26,310 nucleotides of DNA from CBIHLX01 sp966210935 (GTDB lineage Bacteria; Patescibacteriota; Saccharimonadia; Saccharimonadales; Saccharimonadaceae): positions 1 to 26,310 of the forward strand of contig CBIHLX010000007.1 in the NCBI GenBank assembly GCA_966210935.1. The letters run 5' to 3'. The notes beneath the pieces are model-generated. The model made no database searches and had not been told where the DNA came from. It worked only from the letters and a program-made list of their open reading frames with translations. Position numbers and translations under genes: made by a program. Positions 22,259-26,310 of the stretch are shown piece after piece; positions within the stretch are counted from its first letter, which is position 1; every line of letters starts with the position of its first letter.

Positions 22259-22609
22259 TTAACGTAAATTTTCTTCATCGTCATCCTCCTGGTCGCCTAA
22301 GGCAAGATTGTCCATCTCTTTTTTAAACTCTTCAGGTGGGACCTGAAGCTCTTCGGTCGGATCGTCTGTAGCCTCGTTTGTAAATGGGTCCACAGCATCA
22401 TTAGAGTAGTTCAAATCATCTTGGTATACAGCCTCGTGCTCATCATTAATAGTATCGAAGCCCTCTGAATGAGATAGCTCGACCTCGGCGGATAGCATAT
22501 CGGAATCGTTAGCGTCTGGCTCCTCATCCAAAAAGTCAGTTTTGCCAGCAGAGATACGATTCATATCATTCGCTCGAGCGTTATAATCACTCTTAGGGTT
22601 ATCTTCCAT
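22259..22609 (-). CDS. Highly acidic, probably disordered hypothetical protein, 116 aa
   Basis: I do not recognise it. Of 116 residues, 38 are Asp or Glu and only seven are Lys or Arg. There is no cysteine, no hydrophobic core and no membrane segment, so it is likely disordered. The start is well supported by GGAGGA shortly before ATG 22609. It heads a run with the basic microprotein candidate and the membrane metallopeptidase. Binding of a basic partner or of cations is possible but only inferred. Confidence 0.8.
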   Translation of the reverse strand: MEDNPKSDYNARANDMNRISAGKTDFLDEEPDANDSDMLSAEVELSHSEGFDTINDEHEAVYQDDLNYSNDAVDPFTNEATDDPTEELQVPPEEFKKEMDNLALGDQEDDDEENLR

Positions 22610-22638
22610 AGGCGTCCTCCGTTGTTACACCCTGTAAG

Positions 22639-22668
22639 TCTATAACCTTGCACCGCGCCTGTATGTAA
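22639..22668 (-). promoter_or_regulatory. Candidate promoter of the acidic protein-metallopeptidase operon
   Basis: On the minus strand TTACAT (22663-22668) and TATAGA (22639-22644) are separated by 18 bases, upstream of a GGAGGA ribosome binding site. The rest of the gap 22610-22747 is A/T-rich, with no clear terminator for corA. Confidence 0.4.
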
Positions 22669-22747
22669 GATATTTCGCTATTTTCTTAAAATATTCTCAG
22701 CTTAATCAAATAGAATCATATGTATAGCATTGATAACGGATGAGAAT

Positions 22748-23662
22748 TTAGCGTTTTCGCATAAAGTAAATGATGAGTCCAAGCGATGGGATTGCGCTCA
22801 CGAGAAGTACCACCCAAAACATATATGGCTGCTCAGCTCCGGGAATCGTCAGATTCATGCCAAAGAGTCCGGCTACCATTGTCGGCACAGTAAAGGCCAG
22901 TGTGATAGTCGTCAAGACGCGCATCGTTTCGTTAAGGCGAGTATCCATGACGGCACGATATGAATCACGCAGGTTGGTGATTGTGCGCAGCAAGCTCGTA
23001 CAGCGTGCTATCAACTGCTCAAGATCAATCGATAAGTCTTCAATAATATCTTTGTCGTCTTCGTAAAGTGTCAGCAACTTGCCACCGAGCAAATTTTCAA
23101 GCGCCGTGTTGGTCGGTATGAGTGCATCAAGGTAGTCATTGAGCTTACGCTCATACTCTACGAGCTGCGTAATTTCTCGCGGGTTCAAATTGCGCACATC
23201 ACTCGTTGCAGCACGCATTTGGCGATTAATCTGTGCCACGCGCGTACTATACTGGCGCGTAATCGCTTCAATCATGTACATAAATAATTTCGTCTTTTGC
23301 GTGGTTGGCACCTGTACGGTATCGATAAACGGCTGCCATAAACGATCAAGGGGGTCACTACTGACTGTCACCAGGTTTTTTTTACCCATGGCAAACAAAA
23401 TTGGTGTCGTGAAGTCGTTAAAGTCATCATCTGTATCGGGTAGGCGAGTAATAAAATATGTCCAACCATTTTCAGTGTCGAGGCGAGGCACCTCGTGCGG
23501 GTCGAGGCTATCGCGCAGAATATCCTCGTCAAGACCAAAAGCAATAAGCTCTTGTAGTTCTTCATCGCCCGGCTGCTCGCAGCGTATCCAGGTACCACTC
23601 AAAATCTCTTTAATACGAGTAATCTCTGGTTTCTGGCTAACGGAGCGGTAGAACGTAATCAT
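22748..23662 (-). CDS. corA: CorA-family Mg2+/Co2+ transporter
   Basis: CorA forms a pentameric channel for Mg2+ and other divalent ions. The 304-aa protein has the N-terminal cytosolic alpha/beta domain, a long stalk helix region (about 180-245), and two C-terminal membrane helices. The signature GMN sits at the end of the first (PTMVAGLFGMNLTIPG), and the protein ends in a basic tail FMRKR. Length and motifs are normal. The start ATG 23662 is seven bases after a TATCAT box (minus strand 23670-23675), with AGAGAG in between. Confidence 0.95.
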   Translation of the reverse strand: MITFYRSVSQKPEITRIKEILSGTWIRCEQPGDEELQELIAFGLDEDILRDSLDPHEVPRLDTENGWTYFITRLPDTDDDFNDFTTPILFAMGKKNLVTVSSDPLDRLWQPFIDTVQVPTTQKTKLFMYMIEAITRQYSTRVAQINRQMRAATSDVRNLNPREITQLVEYERKLNDYLDALIPTNTALENLLGGKLLTLYEDDKDIIEDLSIDLEQLIARCTSLLRTITNLRDSYRAVMDTRLNETMRVLTTITLAFTVPTMVAGLFGMNLTIPGAEQPYMFWVVLLVSAIPSLGLIIYFMRKR

Positions 23663-23710
23663 CTCTCTTATGATACACCAGCAGCAGCTACTTTATGACA
23701 CCGGTTTTGG

Positions 23711-24067
23711 TTATTCGAGGTTAGTTTCTGGCTTTGTTTCATTAACCTGCTTAACAAGAGGGGAAAGATCAAGATCCTGACCGGTTTTATAGTTTCTTAA
23801 ACAGACAGTCATTGCATACACATTCTTACGAGTAGCCATGTCGTTGTTATTTAACCCCATCGCGTCGATATCACGCATAACTTTATCGTAACCCTCGCCA
23901 CAGTAGTACGCCTGATCAGCATTGAGTGTTGCGTAAAATAGTGCATCGTCATTCGCAACGATAGACCCCCGCACCTCAACAAACAGCACATAACCAATTA
24001 ACAATACATTGATCATAAGCGATGCGATTAGCAAAGCCTTCAAGCTAATTTTGTCTTTAAATTTCAT
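23711..24067 (-). CDS. Membrane-anchored hypothetical protein in the pilin operon, 118 aa
   Basis: I do not recognise it. A basic start is followed by one helix (about 8-30), and the remaining about 85 residues should be outside. Two cysteines, C56 and C89, could form a disulfide. It starts three bases after the stop of the first prepilin and is surely co-transcribed with it. It lacks a prepilin cleavage motif, so an accessory or assembly role in the pilus is more likely than being a pilin itself. Confidence 0.75.
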   Translation of the reverse strand: MKFKDKISLKALLIASLMINVLLIGYVLFVEVRGSIVANDDALFYATLNADQAYYCGEGYDKVMRDIDAMGLNNNDMATRKNVYAMTVCLRNYKTGQDLDLSPLVKQVNETKPETNLE

Positions 24068-24070
24068 ATT

Positions 24071-24568
24071 TTACTGGCCAGCCCAAGCGCGCCAACCACT
24101 CGAGTATGCATAGCGAGCAGCCCCAGATCCGATAAGATCACTACAAATTGCCGTATAGTTGGCAATCGGATTAGTTGTATACTCTGCAAAAGTTCGTCCG
24201 CTACCGTACGCATACGCTTTACCAGATTTCGCTAAAGCAACTAGAGCGTAGTTCGCACTAGTAGTACTGCCGCAGTATAAGAAATTAGTCGCTGTGTTCG
24301 TAATATCATAAACAGATTTATTAAGCTGAGCCCCCACGGCCTCTAGACCGGTGTCCGTTTGCGCCGGATATGTCCCTAAGTCTACCTTAAGGAGTTCGAT
24401 CTTCTTGCCAGTATTGGCCATGTCAGCTCGCACGCTCGCTTCGATAGAACGAGTCTGTATACCGTTATAGGCAACAATTGTAATAGCCGCCAGTATTGCA
24501 ATCACAACGATGACAATCAATAGTTCAACAATAGTGAAACCGGTTGTGTGTTTATTTTTTACCCACAT
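24071..24568 (-). CDS. Type IV prepilin
   Basis: The 165-aa protein starts with a short basic leader ending in G10, then the class III signal FTIVELLIVIVVIAILAAIT with the key Glu five residues after the cut site. This is the site used by prepilin peptidase. The mature C-terminal part is Gly/Ala/Thr/Tyr-rich with two cysteines (C99, C142), as in major or minor pilins. The N-terminus is almost identical to that of the second prepilin at 24862-25845. Its promoter is also shared in sequence with that gene. It heads an operon with the 118-aa membrane protein. Confidence 0.93.
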   Translation of the reverse strand: MWVKNKHTTGFTIVELLIVIVVIAILAAITIVAYNGIQTRSIEASVRADMANTGKKIELLKVDLGTYPAQTDTGLEAVGAQLNKSVYDITNTATNFLYCGSTTSANYALVALAKSGKAYAYGSGRTFAEYTTNPIANYTAICSDLIGSGAARYAYSSGWRAWAGQ

Positions 24569-24579
24569 ATAGTGACTTC

Positions 24580-24608
24580 AGTATACCCAACGACATGCTT
24601 ATGGTAAA
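24580..24608 (-). promoter_or_regulatory. Promoter of the first prepilin gene
   Basis: The minus strand has TTTACC (24603-24608), a 17-base spacer and TATACT (24580-24585), 11 bases before the ATG. The -35 lies within a longer motif, CTTTACCATAAGCAT, that recurs at the second prepilin. Confidence 0.75.
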
Positions 24609-24640
24609 GCTTCTAGCAAAACCGCAGCATATGAGCGATA

Positions 24641-24859
24641 CTAGCGCCTATGCCGCTGGATTACCGTATGAAGCCTATAGCCCACGTATAATCCCCAGAC
24701 CGTACCTAAAATCGTACGCTGAGTTTGCATCGCCCACTCCGCATCGGCACCAAGATTGAGGGCAGTAAATACGAAAATAAACCCCACCACTGCAGTGAAA
24801 ATGCTGGCAATAATCAACGTCACGATAAGTTCTTGAGTAAATTTCAGTTTATTATTCAT
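24641..24859 (-). CDS. Small two-helix membrane protein following the adhesin-like prepilin, 72 aa
   Basis: I do not recognise it. Two hydrophobic helices (about 11-35 and 48-62) are joined by a short loop containing EWAMQTQ, and the protein ends in a basic QRHRR tail. I chose ATG 24859 over an upstream alternative, because it lies two bases after the stop of the prepilin gene, which suggests translational coupling. Stop is TAG, just upstream of the next prepilin promoter. A pilus-linked membrane role is inferred from position only. Confidence 0.72.
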   Translation of the reverse strand: MNNKLKFTQELIVTLIIASIFTAVVGFIFVFTALNLGADAEWAMQTQRTILGTVWGLYVGYRLHTVIQRHRR

Positions 24860-24861
24860 AA

Positions 24862-25845
24862 CTACTTCACCCAAAGCCAAATTATGCCAGGGTTTGGCTG
24901 TGTGCCGTTAATCCATGGAGCAGGCGTAAAGCCCGAGGATGCGGTCGCAATCGTACCCCACCAACTGCCCGCGCCACCCCATGTCGTCAGCAAGCGAGAT
25001 GAGTTAATATACGGCATAACAGTAGACGGTGCGCTGGTGTCATCAAGTGTCGTATCAACCGTCCATGTGTCGTACCGTTCGATGTTCGTCGTGTTATTTA
25101 CGGCCGTGGTGCCAGTGAATGTATTGCTATACGGCGCCTCCCAAACACCGCCCCAGCGGCCAAGCGCCACAGCGTCCATGCGGTACTGAAGCTTACCGCC
25201 AAGATCTGTCTTAATGAGATCTGCTTTGTCGAGAATAGAGTACTGTGTTGAAATCGACGGATTCGCCTCATTTACACTACGAACATTCGTTGAATTCCAG
25301 CTCGTATACGGACCCGGGTTGGTGACAATCAACGTCCACCCGCCACCAGATGTTGTCATGTCGCAGTAGGCCATAAAATCAGACGAAGCACCTGCAGGCT
25401 TAATGCGATAAACACCACTACCAGTTGACTGACCGGCCTGCAACACGGCCCAGCACGACGTCGCGACAACGCCGTTTTGCATGTCGCCCGGACAGCCCCC
25501 ACTCGATGGCTGCGTGGAATCAGATACCTTATATGAAACGTTGCCGCTTGTTGCGGTTACGCAGTAACCTTGACCCGAGTTTGTCAGTGTATACTGATAG
25601 CTAACGTCCGACCCGCTACTTATTTCTACTCCAGACAAAGAAGAAGGAAAGCTACCATTATCCACCTGATATAGTGCAAGCTTTTTCTTCACCTGCGCCA
25701 GTGCGTTGCTTGCCGTGCTCGCGCGAGCCCGCTGCTGAATGCCGTTATAGGCGACGATCGTGATTGCCGCCAAGATAGCGATCACCACGATCACAATCAG
25801 AAGTTCGACGATAGTAAAGCCATGTTGTTTATGTTTTGCCCACAT
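24862..25845 (-). CDS. Type IV prepilin with a fibrinogen-like YCD...GGGWT domain
   Basis: The 327-aa protein has a basic leader, cleavage after G9, and the prepilin helix FTIVELLIVIVVIAILAAI. A pilin-like segment follows to about residue 115. The C-terminal region opens with SCWAVLQAGQSTGSGVYRI (130-148) and has YCDMTTSGGGWTLI (160-173). This is the signature that begins fibrinogen-related domains, including the spacing of C131 and C161. The rest is rich in Trp, Thr, Asn and Gly, as in extracellular recognition modules. A pilus subunit with a binding domain is the natural reading, perhaps at the tip. The ligand is unknown. Confidence 0.93.
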   Translation of the reverse strand: MWAKHKQHGFTIVELLIVIVVIAILAAITIVAYNGIQQRARASTASNALAQVKKKLALYQVDNGSFPSSLSGVEISSGSDVSYQYTLTNSGQGYCVTATSGNVSYKVSDSTQPSSGGCPGDMQNGVVATSCWAVLQAGQSTGSGVYRIKPAGASSDFMAYCDMTTSGGGWTLIVTNPGPYTSWNSTNVRSVNEANPSISTQYSILDKADLIKTDLGGKLQYRMDAVALGRWGGVWEAPYSNTFTGTTAVNNTTNIERYDTWTVDTTLDDTSAPSTVMPYINSSRLLTTWGGAGSWWGTIATASSGFTPAPWINGTQPNPGIIWLWVK

Positions 25846-25853
25846 TACTCACC

Positions 25854-25882
25854 AGTATATACAAGGTAATGCTCATGGTAAA
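25854..25882 (-). promoter_or_regulatory. Promoter of the adhesin-like prepilin gene
   Basis: The minus strand has TTTACC (25877-25882), a 17-base spacer and TATACT (25854-25859), eight bases before the ATG. The motif CTTTACCATGAGCAT matches that of the other prepilin at all but one base. Confidence 0.75.
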
Positions 25883-25903
25883 GTTTCACACTCCCAAATA
25901 GAA

Positions 25904-25927
25904 GAGCTCCCGCAGACGCGGGAGCTC
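25904..25927 (-). terminator. Terminator of the right-end membrane protein gene
   Basis: GAGCTCCCGC (25904-25913) pairs perfectly with GCGGGAGCTC (25918-25927) around a four-base loop. On the minus strand TTCTATTT follows. It isolates the prepilin promoter from upstream transcription. Confidence 0.8.
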
Positions 25928-25965
25928 AACCGTAACGGGAACTCTCGACCACAGGAGCTGAGGCT

Positions 25966-26271
25966 CTAAATTTTGAGCCCGACACAAAAAAGACGCCAGA
26001 TGATCCAGCCAAGACCAGCAGTGAACATGCCAACACCCATAAACACAAGTGTAGGAAGCCGAAAGTCAGTCTCTTCCCAGAACACATACGCCGCGTACGA
26101 ACGAATAGGCTCAATAAGATAACCAAGAACTGCCACAAGAGCGACCGCCAGGCTCCATGCAACTATGACAAGAATCGTTAAAACTAGAAACCTGACCACC
26201 CTTACAACGAAGCTTAGCGCTCCTGTAATTGCTCGGCGAATAAACTCTTTCACACTTTCCCAATCTTTCAA
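25966..26271 (-). CDS. Small membrane protein, 101 aa
   Basis: I do not recognise it. An amphipathic basic N-terminus (KEFIRRAITGALSFVVRVVR) leads into a long hydrophobic helix (about 28-50). A loop with RSYAAYVFWEETDF and a second helix (about 74-95) follow. The frame opens with TTG at 26271, since an in-frame stop lies just upstream. GTG at 26253 is an alternative start. A TATAAT box at 26296-26301 precedes it, but is best placed for an out-of-frame ATG at 26290. A terminator follows at 25904-25927. Confidence 0.7.
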   Translation of the reverse strand: MKDWESVKEFIRRAITGALSFVVRVVRFLVLTILVIVAWSLAVALVAVLGYLIEPIRSYAAYVFWEETDFRLPTLVFMGVGMFTAGLGWIIWRLFCVGLKI

Positions 26272-26295
26272 GGTAATACGAGGACGTCATTTTTT

Positions 26296-26301
26296 ATTAT
26301 A
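26296..26301 (-). promoter_or_regulatory. -10 box of the right-end membrane protein gene
   Basis: The minus strand reads TATAAT followed by AAAAA and ATG at 26290. That ATG frame is not the frame of the membrane protein, which would start 18 bases later at TTG. The -35 region would lie at or beyond the window edge. Confidence 0.5.
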
Positions 26302-26310
26302 ACATTATTC

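Noticed and set aside
23139..23651. Plus-strand 170-codon frame opposite corA
   Set aside because: Ser/Arg/Val-rich shadow of a well-supported CorA gene.
24725..25189. Plus-strand 154-codon frame opposite the adhesin-like prepilin
   Set aside because: It spans two minus-strand genes and has no start signal or recognisable motif.
24461..25845. Recent tandem duplication or recombination between the two prepilin genes
   Set aside because: N-terminal proteins are almost identical, but the DNA differs at many third positions and the C-terminal parts are unrelated, so similarity is old or under selection at protein level.
666..26271. UGA recoded as glycine throughout, as in Absconditabacteria/Gracilibacteria
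   Set aside because: All conserved genes are uninterrupted and full length under the standard code, so there is no evidence of sense UGA inside them. Only the absence of TGA stops is kept as a finding.
1..26310. CRISPR array, IS element, tRNA or prophage
   Set aside because: No spaced direct repeats, terminal inverted repeats with a transposase, tRNA-like cloverleaf with TTCRA loop, or phage structural gene could be seen by eye.

Overview
The window looks like chromosome from a Patescibacteria/CPR bacterium, most likely Candidatus Saccharibacteria (TM7). I infer this from compact gene packing, short intergenic gaps, stripped-down versions of universal proteins, many start codons placed directly behind a -10 box, and a type IV pilin locus of the kind seen in host-attached Saccharibacteria. 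The assignment rests on pattern recognition and memory, not on a search. I see no rRNA, tRNA, CRISPR array, insertion sequence or phage gene. No gap without a gene exceeds about 190 bases.

Layout. 1-8400 (+) is a replication, repair and translation block: a possible gene tail, a small unknown gene, dnaX, dnaB, a GT-C-like membrane protein, ybaB, recR, a DHH-family phosphoesterase and cysS, closed by a strong bidirectional terminator. 8465-10828 (-) holds an AI-2E-family transporter and tgt. 10897-12847 (+) holds an FMN reductase, an unknown gene behind a mini-ORF, and yajQ. 12880-13035 (-) is a 51-aa Lys/Ala-tailed membrane peptide. 13132-15762 (+) holds an HxlR-type regulator, an OmpR-type response regulator with its histidine kinase, and a GreA-like protein. 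15851-20705 holds two different P-type cation ATPases that converge and overlap by 17 bases. 20776-21261 (+) is a VOC/PhnB-like protein. 21315-26271 (-) holds a zinc metallopeptidase behind a very basic micro-ORF and a very acidic protein, then CorA, then two type IV prepilins with small membrane partners, and a final membrane protein.

How it fits together. dnaX, dnaB, recR and ybaB serve replication and recombination. Two P-type ATPases and CorA suggest attention to divalent or other cation balance. The pilin locus (23711-25845) carries one ordinary prepilin and one whose C-terminal part has the fibrinogen-like YCD...GGGWT signature. Both are driven by nearly the same promoter, so they are probably co-expressed, and the second may be a surface adhesin.

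Window-wide signals. All 29 complete genes with reasonable support, counting two weaker small ones, stop at TAA (17) or TAG (12), and none at TGA. At least eight start codons lie 6-7 bases after a -10 hexamer, as expected for leaderless mRNAs. Several conserved enzymes lack textbook metal or specificity residues: the DnaX zinc module, the RecR zinc cysteines, the motif-I His of the DHH protein, and the substrate-pocket residues of Tgt.
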